Positions 26,176 to 36,500 of a stretch of DNA of 64,000 nt are shown one piece after another; positions within the stretch are counted from its first letter, which is position 1; each line of letters begins with the position of its first letter. The position numbers were made by a program, and so were the translations under genes. A model generated the notes under the pieces. That model made no database searches, was not told the origin of the DNA, and saw only the letters and a program-made list of their open reading frames with translations. This DNA comes from Cyclobacteriaceae bacterium (GTDB lineage: Bacteria; Bacteroidota; Bacteroidia; Cytophagales; Cyclobacteriaceae). Where the stretch lies: contig JAGQYI010000035.1 in assembly GCA_020436165.1 (NCBI GenBank), forward strand, positions 1 to 64,000. Direction: 5' to 3'.

Positions 26176-27621
26176 ATGATTACATCTGAAATTTATTCCC
26201 AGTTAGAAGCGTCTGAAATCAATAAACAAGAAGCAGATCGCCAGTACAAATTACTTATTTCCGGAGCTCATTTTATGGTGCTCGACAGAACAGCCACGAT
26301 CAATGACGGAATTAAGCGGTTAAACGAATTGGAAGCAAATGCCTATGCAAAGGCTTACGATGACCAGAAGAATAACCTGCTTGTAGAGAAGTTTGTTCCT
26401 GCTTCAGGGGCTGCATCCCGAATGTTTAAAGATCTGGTGAATTTTGAGGCCGATGGTAAAATTTCAAAGCCTATAGAATCGCTTTTTGCATCCAAAGAAA
26501 AGCTGGCTTTTTATACTCTTTTGCCTAAAAATGCCTCTGATAAAGAACTGGCTCATTTTATTCTTTATAAACTGGGATACGAATCTACTCCAAAAGGGCT
26601 TATCCCCTTTCATGCGTACGAATCAGGCTACCGAACCCCATTTGAAGAACACTGGCTCGAGGGTATTAAGTACGCTGAATCAAACGGAAAAATAAAGATT
26701 CACTTCACTATTTCAGAAGATCATCAGGAAGCTTTTCAAGCACTGCTTAAACAAAACAAACAGGAGTTTGAGAAAAAATATGGAGCTAATCTTCATATCA
26801 GCTTTTCCTTTCAAAAAAAGTCCACGGATACCATTGCCGTGGATAATGCAGGCAACATTGTTATGGACGACAATAGCAAAGTTTTATTACGCCCCGGTGG
26901 ACATGGAGCTTTGATTCAAAACCTTAATTCCATAGATGCTGAGCTGATCTTTGTTAAAAATATCGACAATGTTACTCACGAAAGTCGCCTGGTTCCTACC
27001 ATTCTCTACAAAAAAGCCCTTGCAGGTGTTTTGCTGGAGCTCAAGGATAAAGTATTCAGGCTTCTGAGAACACTGGATAGCGGAAAAGCAAGCCTTGAAG
27101 AATTGGAGAAAATGGGACCTGAGCTCATGATGGAAACACCCCAGGACTATGCTCAAATGAACGATGCTGATAAGCTTAGTTTCTGGAAGAATAAGCTTAA
27201 CAGGCCTCTTCGCGTTTGTGGAATGGTAAAAAATGAAGGAGAACCCGGAGGAGGTCCTTTCTGGGTAAAAGAAAGAAATGGAGCATCGCTTCAAATAGTT
27301 GAATCAGCGCAGATTGACAGGGAAAATGAAGAGCAGGAAACAATACTTCAAAACTCCACACATTTCAATCCTGTTGATCTTGTTTGCTATGTGAAAGATT
27401 ATCAGGGCCATAAGTTCGATCTGACCAATTTTGTAGATCAATCAGCTGCTTTCATCACATCTAAGTCGTTTAACGGAAAAGACATTACCGTACTGGAAAG
27501 ACCAGGCTTATGGAATGGTGCAATGGCTTATTGGAATACCATTTTTGTAGAAGTTCCTATAGAAACATTTAACCCAGTAAAAACGATCAACGATTTGCTC
27601 AAAAAAGGTCATCAACCTTAA
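26176..27621 (+). CDS. DUF4301-family protein
   Basis: A 481-residue cytoplasmic protein of the Bacteroidota family DUF4301. It has no signal peptide. Conserved-looking segments are FVPASGAASRMFKDL, GLIPFHAYESGYRTPFEEHW, VLLRPGGHGALIQNLNSID, FVKNIDNVTHESRL and MVKNEGEPGGGPFWV. The GAASRMFKDL and GGHGAL elements look like a phosphate- or nucleotide-binding fold related to sugar-1-phosphate nucleotidyltransferases, but that is a reading of the pattern. The function is unknown. It stands alone between the thioesterase and the glycerol operon. Confidence 0.85.
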   Translation: MITSEIYSQLEASEINKQEADRQYKLLISGAHFMVLDRTATINDGIKRLNELEANAYAKAYDDQKNNLLVEKFVPASGAASRMFKDLVNFEADGKISKPIESLFASKEKLAFYTLLPKNASDKELAHFILYKLGYESTPKGLIPFHAYESGYRTPFEEHWLEGIKYAESNGKIKIHFTISEDHQEAFQALLKQNKQEFEKKYGANLHISFSFQKKSTDTIAVDNAGNIVMDDNSKVLLRPGGHGALIQNLNSIDAELIFVKNIDNVTHESRLVPTILYKKALAGVLLELKDKVFRLLRTLDSGKASLEELEKMGPELMMETPQDYAQMNDADKLSFWKNKLNRPLRVCGMVKNEGEPGGGPFWVKERNGASLQIVESAQIDRENEEQETILQNSTHFNPVDLVCYVKDYQGHKFDLTNFVDQSAAFITSKSFNGKDITVLERPGLWNGAMAYWNTIFVEVPIETFNPVKTINDLLKKGHQP

Positions 27622-27652
27622 GGTATTTATTGAAGAGTAAAATGGTGACAAT

Positions 27653-27674
27653 TTGTATATTTACCTGTATACAA
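27653..27674. promoter_or_regulatory. Candidate operator of the glycerol operon
   Basis: TTGTATA (27653-27659) and TATACAA (27668-27674) form perfect 7-base arms around 8 bases, ending 10 bases before the glpK ATG. A symmetric site at this place suits a repressor or activator of the operon, or overlap with the core promoter. No glycerol regulator gene is in the window. Confidence 0.4.
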
Positions 27675-27684
27675 GTTATCACCC

Positions 27685-29181
27685 ATGCCAAAATACATTC
27701 TGGCCCTTGATCAGGGCACAACCAGCTCGAGAGCAATTATCTACAATCAGGACGCCACTCCCATTGCTATGGCGCAAAAGGAGTTTGAGCAGATTTTTCC
27801 TAAACCCGGATGGGTCGAGCACGACCCGGAAGAAATCTGGGAATCTCAATTGGAAGTAGCCAGAAAAGTGATACAATCTGCCAAGATCAATGGTGAAGAA
27901 ATTGCAGGAATAGGTATTACCAATCAGCGGGAAACAACTGTTGTTTGGAACAGAACAACTGGAAAGCCCATTTATAATGCCATTGTTTGGCAGGACAGAC
28001 GCACTAGTGGTTTTTGTAAAGAGTTGATAGAATCGGGCAGGGAAAAAACCTTTACTGACAAAACAGGGCTACTGATAGATGCTTACTTCTCTGGTACCAA
28101 GATCAATTGGATACTAAAAAACGTTAAAGGTGCCGGTGAACTGGCTAAAAAAGGAGAATTAGCATTTGGTACTATTGACACCTGGTTGATATGGAAACTA
28201 ACCAATGGAAAGTCCCACATTACCGATGTTACCAATGCCAGTAGAACCTTACTATTCAATATTCATACCCTTGAATGGGATGAGGAACTGTTGAAATTGC
28301 TGAACGTAAATAAATCAATGCTTCCTGAAGTGCAAGAATCGTCCGGCATATTGGCCGATTCGGATTCCGGCATTCTGGGAACTTCCATACCAATAGCGGG
28401 TATTGCAGGCGATCAGCAGGCGGCACTCTTTGGGCAAATGTGCATCGAGCCAGGAATGGCAAAATGCACGTATGGAACAGGCTGTTTTCTTATGATGAAT
28501 ATTGGAAATAAGCCTACTCCTTCCAAAAATCGGCTGCTTACAACCATTGGATGGAAAATAAATGGTGAAACTACCTATGCGCTGGAAGGCAGTGTATTTA
28601 TTGGCGGAGCTATTGTTCAATGGTTGCGTGACGGACTCGAATTTTTCAAAGACTCCAAAGAAAGCGAAGGGTTGGCTAAAACTGTAGAAAGCTCCGATGG
28701 TGTGGTTTTTGTTCCGGCTCTGGCCGGTTTGGGAGCACCTCACTGGGACTCAAGTGCCCGGGGAGCCATTTTAGGCATAACACGAGGTACCACAAAAGCA
28801 CATATAACCCGTGCAGCTTTGGAAAGTATCTGCTTTCAGGTTGAAGACGTGCTAAGTACGATGGCAAAAGATAAGGGGAAAGCTCTCACGCAACTGCGTA
28901 TTGATGGAGGTGCCACGGCCAATGACTTTATGGTACAGTTCCAATCTGATATATCTCAAATAGAGGTAGTAAGACCCACCAACCTGGAAACAACCGCACT
29001 GGGAGCAGCTTATCTTGCCGGATTGGGGTCAGGTGTCTGGACACTTAATGAATTGAAAACCAAATGGCAACAGGATCGTTCCTTTAGTCCTGTTTTACAA
29101 GCTTCAGAAGCTGAAGAAAGAACAAAACAATGGTTAAAAGGGGTTGAAAGATCTAAAAACTGGGTAGAAGATGAAGCGTGA
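27685..29181 (+). CDS. glpK: Glycerol kinase
   Basis: A 498-residue FGGY-family kinase that turns glycerol into glycerol-3-phosphate with ATP. It shows the N-terminal [13 protein letters not shown] phosphate-binding loop, [24 protein letters not shown], the catalytic-region [13 protein letters not shown] and the C-terminal [19 protein letters not shown]. The length is that of standard GlpK. It is the first gene of a four-gene glycerol operon, and its end overlaps glpD by 11 bases. Confidence 0.96.
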   Translation: MPKYILALDQGTTSSRAIIYNQDATPIAMAQKEFEQIFPKPGWVEHDPEEIWESQLEVARKVIQSAKINGEEIAGIGITNQRETTVVWNRTTGKPIYNAIVWQDRRTSGFCKELIESGREKTFTDKTGLLIDAYFSGTKINWILKNVKGAGELAKKGELAFGTIDTWLIWKLTNGKSHITDVTNASRTLLFNIHTLEWDEELLKLLNVNKSMLPEVQESSGILADSDSGILGTSIPIAGIAGDQQAALFGQMCIEPGMAKCTYGTGCFLMMNIGNKPTPSKNRLLTTIGWKINGETTYALEGSVFIGGAIVQWLRDGLEFFKDSKESEGLAKTVESSDGVVFVPALAGLGAPHWDSSARGAILGITRGTTKAHITRAALESICFQVEDVLSTMAKDKGKALTQLRIDGGATANDFMVQFQSDISQIEVVRPTNLETTALGAAYLAGLGSGVWTLNELKTKWQQDRSFSPVLQASEAEERTKQWLKGVERSKNWVEDEA

Positions 29182-30736
29182 AACCGGCATAAAGAAACTT
29201 AGCGACCCGGACAAAACCTGGGATGTAGTTGTAATTGGAGGTGGTGCTTCTGGACTTGGAGCTGCAGTTGATGCAGCCACAAGGGGATACAGCACGCTAC
29301 TACTGGAAAAATATGACTTTGCAAAAGGCACCTCCAGCAGAAGTACAAAGCTAATCCACGGAGGTGTTCGGTACCTTGCACAAGGCGACATTGCTCTTGT
29401 GATGGAAGCACTTAAAGAGCGTGGCCTGCTCCTGCAAAATGCTCCGCATTTAGTAAAAAATCTAAAATTCGTGATACCAACCTACAAATGGTGGGCAAGG
29501 CCCTTTTATACCGTTGGGTTAAAGGTGTACGATATGATGTCTGGGAAATTGGGACTTGGACCCTCGGTACTGCTTTCAAAAGAAGAAACGCTCAAGGCCT
29601 TGCCTACCATACAGGAAGATCAGTTGGAAGGCGGGGTAATCTACCATGACGGACAATTTGACGATTCAAGATTAGCCGTTTGCCTGGCCCAAACGCTGAT
29701 TGAAAATGGAGGTGCAGCTATAAATTATTGTGGGGTAACCGATCTCATTAAAAACGAAAAGGGCAGCGTTTGCGGAGTGAAATGTACTGATCTCGAAACA
29801 GGAAATTCGTATGAGGTTAAAGCCAGGGTTGTAATTAATGCTACAGGGGTATTTACGGACGAGATTCTTGCCATGGATGAACCTGGCAAACGAAAAACAG
29901 TGGTTCCCAGCCAGGGAATACACATTGTTTTGGATCGATCGTTCCTGCAAAGTGAGGATGCCATAATGATACCGCGAACAAGTGACGGAAGGGTCCTTTT
30001 TGCTGTACCATGGCATGGTAAGGTGATCGTAGGCACCACGGATCATTTGGTTGATAAGCCAAATATTGAACCCAGAGCGGAAGAAGAAGAGATTGATTTT
30101 GTTCTAAATACGGCCGCTCAATACCTGGTAAAGGCCCCTACAAGAAAAGATGTATTAAGCATTTTTGCTGGCTTACGACCATTGGCCGCCACAGATGGAG
30201 AAGTAGAAAAAACAAAAGAAATTTCAAGAAGCCATAAAGTGCTTGTCTCGGAGTCTGGCCTGGTTAGTATTACCGGTGGAAAATGGACAACGTATCGTTC
30301 TATGGGTGAAGATGTGATGAATAAGGCTTCGCTTTTAGGCGGGCTTAAAGAGAAAGCTTGTGTTACACACAATATGCCATTGCATGGGTACGTGAAAAAT
30401 GTAAATCGAAAAGATCATTTGTATGTGTATGGTGCCGATATTCCAAAGATCAAAAATCTTGTGGAACACGACCCTGAGTTGGGCCAACGCCTGCACGACA
30501 GACTGCCCTACCTTAAGGCTGAAGTAGTTTGGGCCGTTCGGGAGGAAATGGCGCGAACCCTTGACGATGTATTAAGCAGGAGACTAAGGGCAACCTTCCT
30601 GGATGCCCGCGCAAGTATTGAAATGGCTCCCCAGGTAGCTGATATTATGGCTGCTGAAATGCGGAAAAAATACAGCTGGTCACAAGAGCAGATCAGGGAA
30701 TTTACTAAAAATGCTGAAGGGTATCTATTAAAATAA
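29171..30736 (+). CDS. glpD: FAD-dependent glycerol-3-phosphate dehydrogenase
   Basis: A 521-residue membrane-associated flavoprotein that oxidises glycerol-3-phosphate to dihydroxyacetone phosphate and feeds electrons to quinone. The FAD-binding Rossmann motif is [20 protein letters not shown] (residues about 18-37), followed by [15 protein letters not shown], the usual GlpA/GlpD signature. Later come [24 protein letters not shown] and a C-terminal helical DAO_C domain. The start at 29171 overlaps glpK. The TAA shares bases with the ATG of the phosphodiesterase (TAATG). Confidence 0.94.
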   Translation: MKRETGIKKLSDPDKTWDVVVIGGGASGLGAAVDAATRGYSTLLLEKYDFAKGTSSRSTKLIHGGVRYLAQGDIALVMEALKERGLLLQNAPHLVKNLKFVIPTYKWWARPFYTVGLKVYDMMSGKLGLGPSVLLSKEETLKALPTIQEDQLEGGVIYHDGQFDDSRLAVCLAQTLIENGGAAINYCGVTDLIKNEKGSVCGVKCTDLETGNSYEVKARVVINATGVFTDEILAMDEPGKRKTVVPSQGIHIVLDRSFLQSEDAIMIPRTSDGRVLFAVPWHGKVIVGTTDHLVDKPNIEPRAEEEEIDFVLNTAAQYLVKAPTRKDVLSIFAGLRPLAATDGEVEKTKEISRSHKVLVSESGLVSITGGKWTTYRSMGEDVMNKASLLGGLKEKACVTHNMPLHGYVKNVNRKDHLYVYGADIPKIKNLVEHDPELGQRLHDRLPYLKAEVVWAVREEMARTLDDVLSRRLRATFLDARASIEMAPQVADIMAAEMRKKYSWSQEQIREFTKNAEGYLLK

Positions 30737-31722
30737 TGAACTCAAGTAAATTTTTATATAACTTATTGATAATAAGTATATTATTATGTTTTAATAAAGC
30801 TTTAAGTCAAGATAAAAGTGAATTTCAAAATGTAAAAAATACTGTAATTGCTCATCGTGGAATGCCCAGACATGCACCTGAAGAAACCGCCCCCTCCTAT
30901 TGGCTCGCCAAAAAGCTGGGAGCTGACTACCTGGAGGCTGATCTGCAAAGAACAAAAGATAGTGTGCTCATTTGCCTGCATGATTCCAACCTTAAAAGAA
31001 CGACTAATATCCTTGAGCTATTTCCGGACAGAGCTGACTCTCCTGTAAGCGATTTTACATTGGATGAGCTCAAACAACTTGATGCCGGCTCATGGTTTAA
31101 CAAAGAAAATCCTGACAAGGCAAGGGACGCATTTAAAGGGCAACGTATTTTAACCTTGGAAGAGCTTATTGAAATTGCTGAATCCGGAGGCCAGGTTACC
31201 GGACTATATCTCGAGACCAAAAAGCCAGAGCTTTTCCCCGGAATAGAAAAAGACCTTTACAAACTGCTTGAACAAAAGAGCTGGGTTAATAATCCCAACA
31301 AAAAACTCATTTTACAGACCTTTTCTACAAAAAGCCTGGTGTTACTGAACCAATATTTTGCAGATACCCCAAAGTGCATGCTTTTATGGAATGACGAAGA
31401 ATTCCTAACTGGAGGCGCTACACCCGATAAGTTAAAGCAGGCACTTGCCTTTGGTAAAGCCAATGGAGCAACCATTGTTGGTCCAAGCTTTAAGGGTGAA
31501 ATGAACGACTACTATAATCTGATGAAAAAATGGATGGTGAAAATGTATCATAAAGAAGGCTATTTGATCCATCCTTATACATTCGATACTAAGAAAGATG
31601 AAAAGGAATATGTCCCTTTATCAGATGGGCAATTCACTAACAGAACAGATTTGCTTTTAGATTACTATAAGCGCTCACATGAAACAGTAAATGCTATTTT
31701 AAACGAATTAGGATATGAATGA
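30736..31722 (+). CDS. glpQ: Glycerophosphodiester phosphodiesterase
   Basis: A 328-residue secreted GDPD-family enzyme with a signal peptide (about residues 1-24, ending NKALSQ). It cleaves glycerophosphodiesters to glycerol-3-phosphate and an alcohol. The active-site elements are VIAHRGMPRHAPEET, the metal-binding LEADLQRTKDSVLICLHDSNLKRTT, and the later GLYLETKKPELFPG. In the operon it supplies substrate from phospholipid head groups in the periplasm to the kinase and dehydrogenase. It overlaps glpF by 8 bases. Confidence 0.92.
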   Translation: MNSSKFLYNLLIISILLCFNKALSQDKSEFQNVKNTVIAHRGMPRHAPEETAPSYWLAKKLGADYLEADLQRTKDSVLICLHDSNLKRTTNILELFPDRADSPVSDFTLDELKQLDAGSWFNKENPDKARDAFKGQRILTLEELIEIAESGGQVTGLYLETKKPELFPGIEKDLYKLLEQKSWVNNPNKKLILQTFSTKSLVLLNQYFADTPKCMLLWNDEEFLTGGATPDKLKQALAFGKANGATIVGPSFKGEMNDYYNLMKKWMVKMYHKEGYLIHPYTFDTKKDEKEYVPLSDGQFTNRTDLLLDYYKRSHETVNAILNELGYE

Positions 31723-32449
31723 ATTACTTGCAGAATTTATTGGAACTGGCCTTTTAATGCTTCTGGGAACAGGCATTAACGCAAACAATACACTATCCAA
31801 GGCGTATGCTCAAAATACCGGATGGGTTTTTATAACACTAGGTTGGGGACTGGCTGTTTTCGTGGGAGTTGCAGTTGCAGGTCCTTACAGTGGGGCGCAT
31901 ATCAATCCGGCTGTGTCCATAGGATTAGCAGTGGCTGGAAAATTTGCATGGTCCAAAGTTCCCGGTTTTGTACTGGCTCAGCTTGCGGGTGCTTTTACCG
32001 GTAGTTTTCTGGCCTGGCTTTCGTATTCTGCTCATTACAACGAAACAACCGACTCAGGAAGTATTTTAGGTACCTTTTCTACCGGACCGGCCATAAGCAA
32101 TAAGCTTCAAAATGTGTTCAACGAGCTTATTGGAACCTTCGTTCTCGTGTTTGTGGTTCTTTATTTATCAGGAGCAAGTATTACCGCCAACAATCTTCCC
32201 GATGCCAAGATTGGTTTGGGCTCGTTAGGAGCCCTACCTGTAGCACTGCTTGTAGTGGTAATAGGAATGGCATTGGGTGGAACCACCGGCTATGCCATCA
32301 ATCCGGCTCGTGACCTCAGCCCAAGAATTGTTCATGCACTTGTGCCTATCAAACATAAAGGTTCGAGTAACTGGCAGTATGCCTGGATACCAATAGTCGG
32401 ACCCATTCTGGGGGCGATTATTGCAGCATTGGCATTTAATGCCATTTAA
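31715..32449 (+). CDS. glpF: Glycerol facilitator (aquaglyceroporin)
   Basis: A 244-residue MIP-family channel with six membrane helices and both half-helix motifs: HINPAVSIG and INPARDLSPR. The aspartate right after the second NPAR is the mark of glycerol-conducting members, against plain water channels. It closes the glycerol operon, so the cell can take up glycerol, phosphorylate it, oxidise it, and also recover it from glycerophosphodiesters. A perfect 22-base palindrome begins 13 bases after the stop. Confidence 0.94.
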   Translation: MNELLAEFIGTGLLMLLGTGINANNTLSKAYAQNTGWVFITLGWGLAVFVGVAVAGPYSGAHINPAVSIGLAVAGKFAWSKVPGFVLAQLAGAFTGSFLAWLSYSAHYNETTDSGSILGTFSTGPAISNKLQNVFNELIGTFVLVFVVLYLSGASITANNLPDAKIGLGSLGALPVALLVVVIGMALGGTTGYAINPARDLSPRIVHALVPIKHKGSSNWQYAWIPIVGPILGAIIAALAFNAI

Positions 32450-32462
32450 ACACATTTATGGG

Positions 32463-32484
32463 GGATTTTACACGTGTAAAATCC
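32463..32484. other. Perfect 22-bp palindrome after glpF
   Basis: The 22 bases GGATTTTACA-CGTGTAAAATCC read the same on both strands with no loop. They are followed by CTACTTTTC and then a second CACGTG. Its place after glpF suggests a terminator, but a loopless palindrome with a poor T-tract is also what a dimeric-regulator operator for the next gene (32562) would look like. Confidence 0.6.
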
Positions 32485-32561
32485 TACTTTTCACGTGATT
32501 TTATTCGCCCATTTTCATGGTAGTATTATGTTGTCAAAACTCAACATAAACTATAACAACC

Positions 32562-33560
32562 ATGAAACCGAAACAGTATGTAACGCCTATCACCCTGTTT
32601 ATTGGGCTAGTCCTGCTTTGTGCTTCATTTACAACACGTGCCAAAACCGATAATCTGGCTGGTTTCCAGTTTGAGGAAGGTAAATACCAATCTTCATTTC
32701 GCTTTGAACTGGCCGGCAACCTTATCATTTTACCTGTAATTATTGAAGGGAAAAAGCTCAATTTGATTTTTGATACAGGCATGAACTCTATCATGATCTT
32801 TAATAAAAAGCATTTTGATAACTGGGGATCGCTCGAAAAACACCCGGTTAAATTCAGCGGCTTAGGAAAGGGAAGATATATTTCAGGTAAAAGATTAGAT
32901 GGCATAAGCGTTAAAATGCCCAATATCAAAGGAAAGGGCCTCAGCATAGTAGTAACTCCCTGGATCAGGTTTCCTGATAAAAAAGAAGGTATACAAATAG
33001 ACGGTGTTTTTGGATACCAGCTTCTGGCCAAATTTATTGTGCAAATTGACTACGGACGAAAACTGATTACACTCACAGACCCTGAGTACTTTACCAAACC
33101 TTTAATGGCTTCTCAACTTGATTTACAGATCACGAATACGAAACCCTATGTACAGTGCCCGGTTTCTGTGAATCAGAAAGAGTACCTGCTAAATCTATTA
33201 GTAGATACAGGCGCTGAAGCTGAGTTGTTAATCAATGCGCAAGCAATTGAAAAAAGAACAAACGATGGGTATGCCCACCCCATTGGACAAGGACTGGCAG
33301 GAACTTTAATGGGGTATAAAACGACCATAGATCGCCTTGCTTTGGGAGACAGGTACGAGACTACTCATGTTGAGGCGTTGTTGCCGACCTCCTACTCCTT
33401 TCCAAATGAGAGCAAAATGTTAATCAGAGATGGTACCATTGGTGGCGAAACCCTGAAAAGGTTCATCGTTACATTTGATTATTTCAATAACAAGCTCTAT
33501 CTGGAAAACAGGTATACGTCTTCAGTAGTGAACGATAAAAAGCTTACTATTAAAAACTAG
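32562..33560 (+). CDS. Retropepsin-like aspartyl protease, two domains
   Basis: A 332-residue exported protein with a signal peptide ending TTRAK. It has two retropepsin-type half-sites in one chain: LIFDTGMNSIMIF in the first lobe and LLVDTGAEAELLI in the second, each followed by a hydrophobic-Gly flap region (FGYQLL; IGGETLKRF). This duplicated bacterial clan AA arrangement is common in Bacteroidota and is probably periplasmic. The substrate is unknown. The stop is 1 base from that of the convergent PorU2-like gene. Confidence 0.87.
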   Translation: MKPKQYVTPITLFIGLVLLCASFTTRAKTDNLAGFQFEEGKYQSSFRFELAGNLIILPVIIEGKKLNLIFDTGMNSIMIFNKKHFDNWGSLEKHPVKFSGLGKGRYISGKRLDGISVKMPNIKGKGLSIVVTPWIRFPDKKEGIQIDGVFGYQLLAKFIVQIDYGRKLITLTDPEYFTKPLMASQLDLQITNTKPYVQCPVSVNQKEYLLNLLVDTGAEAELLINAQAIEKRTNDGYAHPIGQGLAGTLMGYKTTIDRLALGDRYETTHVEALLPTSYSFPNESKMLIRDGTIGGETLKRFIVTFDYFNNKLYLENRYTSSVVNDKKLTIKN

Positions 33561-33561
33561 A

Positions 33562-36500
33562 TCAGCGGAGCAAGTAAAGCTTGCCATAGCCGTTTTTAAA
33601 ACCTTTATCGCCTGCCGAAGGGCGCAGATCCACTTTTTGCCCGTTGATTTCGAGTGTAACCTTGTATAAGTAAACACCATTGGCCAAAATGTCACCGTAT
33701 TCATCCCTGCCATCCCAGGCATATTCCGTTTGGTTGTTACCAATATGAACAGGTCCTATTTCCTCTTGCGTGATAGTTCGTACTACCCTGCCGGAAACAG
33801 TAAAAATACGGATCATTATTCCATCAGGAATTTCATTGCCCGTGAGCGTAAAGACAAAACGCACACTGGTAGAAAACGGATTGGGGTACGGATAAAAATT
33901 TGTTACCGAAGCTTCATTTATTACTTCAAAATGGATCGAATACGGTTCCGCTCCTGCCTTATTACCACTTGCATCTTCCGCCTGAACGGTTAGTGTATAC
34001 AAACCATCATCCAACTGACCCGGACTATAATTTATCTCAAAGGTCTTATCTTTTGAGGCAGGTGTCCATTTGCCAGCTAAACTAATGCGCTCTTGCGAGC
34101 AGGTTTCGCAAGGAGCCGTGAGGTACACATTAACGCCTGTGGTATCTGTTTTAAACAAAAGAGGATTCTTATCTAAAATCCTGATCTTGATGGCTGGGTT
34201 CGGAGATACGATATCCCCATCAAAAATATAGCGTCCGTCAAAAGACACATCCAGCAAGGGATTGGTGGCATCTTTGACAACCGAAATATAATCCGTTAAG
34301 GAAATGCTATTGTTTACATACAGTTGCTCCGGCTCAATCATATTATTCACATTTACCGAAAGATTATTTACCCCTACCCGTCCTGTTGTGTTGATGGGAA
34401 TACTGAATCGGGTTGTATCGCCAGGTTGAGGAGCTAGTATTTTTATGGAACCAATAAGCGAAGTGCGGCTGGATTCATTGAAAAAAGTATAGTCAACTAC
34501 AAGGGAATCCTGGAACAACTTATCGCTTGCGTTAAAAAATCCAAATTCTGTGGAAAGGGAATCACCTTCCTGTAATTCTACCTGAAGCTGATTGTTGTGA
34601 CTATTACCTAAAAAAGTAAGAACACCCTCGGCAGCAGGTGTAAAGGTTACAATCCACTTTCTCAATTGAACTGGTGTTTTATCCACGTTGTCAGACACAT
34701 TAAACTTTAGCTGAAGATATGGATATTGTGAGGCGTTCACATTGTTGAGACTAAATTGCTGAAGTTGAATGCCGGTGTATAAAGTAGCTTCTTCGCCTTC
34801 CAGTGTACGTCCAATAATGTCCACCCCAAACTGATCGTTTGCATCCGGGGCATCAGCAGAAAGAAAAAAATTGCTCCAGGAAAACGAAGGTCCCAAAAGA
34901 ACGCTTGTCATAGTACCTGAGCCTTTTATTCCCATCACCTGTCCCTGATAAGATATTTCCTGCTCGTCACCTGGTGTTGCACTAAAAGGATCAGCTACCA
35001 ATTCTACAAATGCATTGCCGGCTCCTGCCCCATTTTTACCATACAAAATGTATGGTTCGTTGGCTGCTTTTGCACCTATTACGGAAATGTCTGCACCTAA
35101 ATCTTCGAGTTTAGCCAATGCGGAAGGTGGCAAATTATTGAAATCGAAAGAACCAATTGTAAAAACCAGCACATAATCATTTGTGTTTACTGCATCCAGC
35201 ACTTCTTCAAGGGTTTTTCCACTTTCGGCAGCCTCCCCAACACTATTGATTACCTGAGGCGATCTCCCGCAAGTCCACGCGTCAACCTGACCACCGAATA
35301 TTGGTGCATAAGGAGCCGATGTTTCGTTATCGAACGCTACAATAGCCAAACGGTTATTGGCACAGCTTTGATAGGTGGTTCCGAAAATAAAAGCCTGGCC
35401 ATCAATTAATAACTCCACATCCTGATAGGTAAAAGTTGGATGATTAGCGCCAAATGTTTTGACTTCAATATCCAAAGGCGTTTCTTCAAACCTGAGAGGT
35501 TTTGAGGCGTTATTGAATTTAAGACCATCAAGAGAATTGTCCAGCAATTGATAATACGCAATCTGCGCCCATCCCTCATCTCCATCTTTTATATACGTAA
35601 AGGACGATTCGTCCCAAACATCAGCCTCACTTGGTTGCAAATTCGCATATTGCGTTCTCCAGTAAAAAGCTGTTGAATCAAGATCAGGTAATACAGGTTG
35701 CCACTGCGTGATCAATGAACTACTTGCCTCTCCTGTTTGCGCAAAACCACTGGGTGACTCAAACTGACGCGTTGAATCCAATTCGTACAAAATAGTACGT
35801 TCATCAGAAGGCTGCTGGCTAACCTGAGAGCTCAGAGTTACCGGTAAAGAACGAACAATGCTGTACTTTAAAGGATATATATTCAGAGATCCTGATATGG
35901 GCACCTTGTACTTAAAAATTGCTTCATTATTCGTTTCATTCAGTTCCGTAGTTTTATTACCCGGATCCAAAAGGATATCAAAAGTGTTTATACCTGCATT
36001 GTTTGCATAATTATTGTCAATAACATAGATCAATGTATCCAGGTATCGGGCAGGCGCAAAACGCATCGTATCGTAATCAATGATGGTGGTGTTATCCGGT
36101 AAAGTTCTGCGAACTGCTACTTCCAGGGAATCGTCTGTGAAGGCAGCAAAATTCCGTACGCCTAAATGGAGGGCAAAAGAATCAGCTTCTGCTGTTACTC
36201 CCAAGCTGGTAAGACCAACTGCCTCCACATTGGCATTCGAAATCTCATAATCCGGCAACTGCGTTCCAAATAATTTAACAGCAGGATCTCCATGCAATCC
36301 CATTTGCTGAATCTGAGTAATGTAATAATAATTAACGGCTCCCCCTAGTGATTCAGACATTTGCTTCCCTACCTCCTGCATGACCTCTCCAATTGATTTA
36401 TCCATATAGCTCAGGTCGCCATATCCCAGAGAATAGAACAGATCTGTCCATACATTCAGAAAATTGCTATAGCCATAGGAAGAATGCGCAATAACATCTG

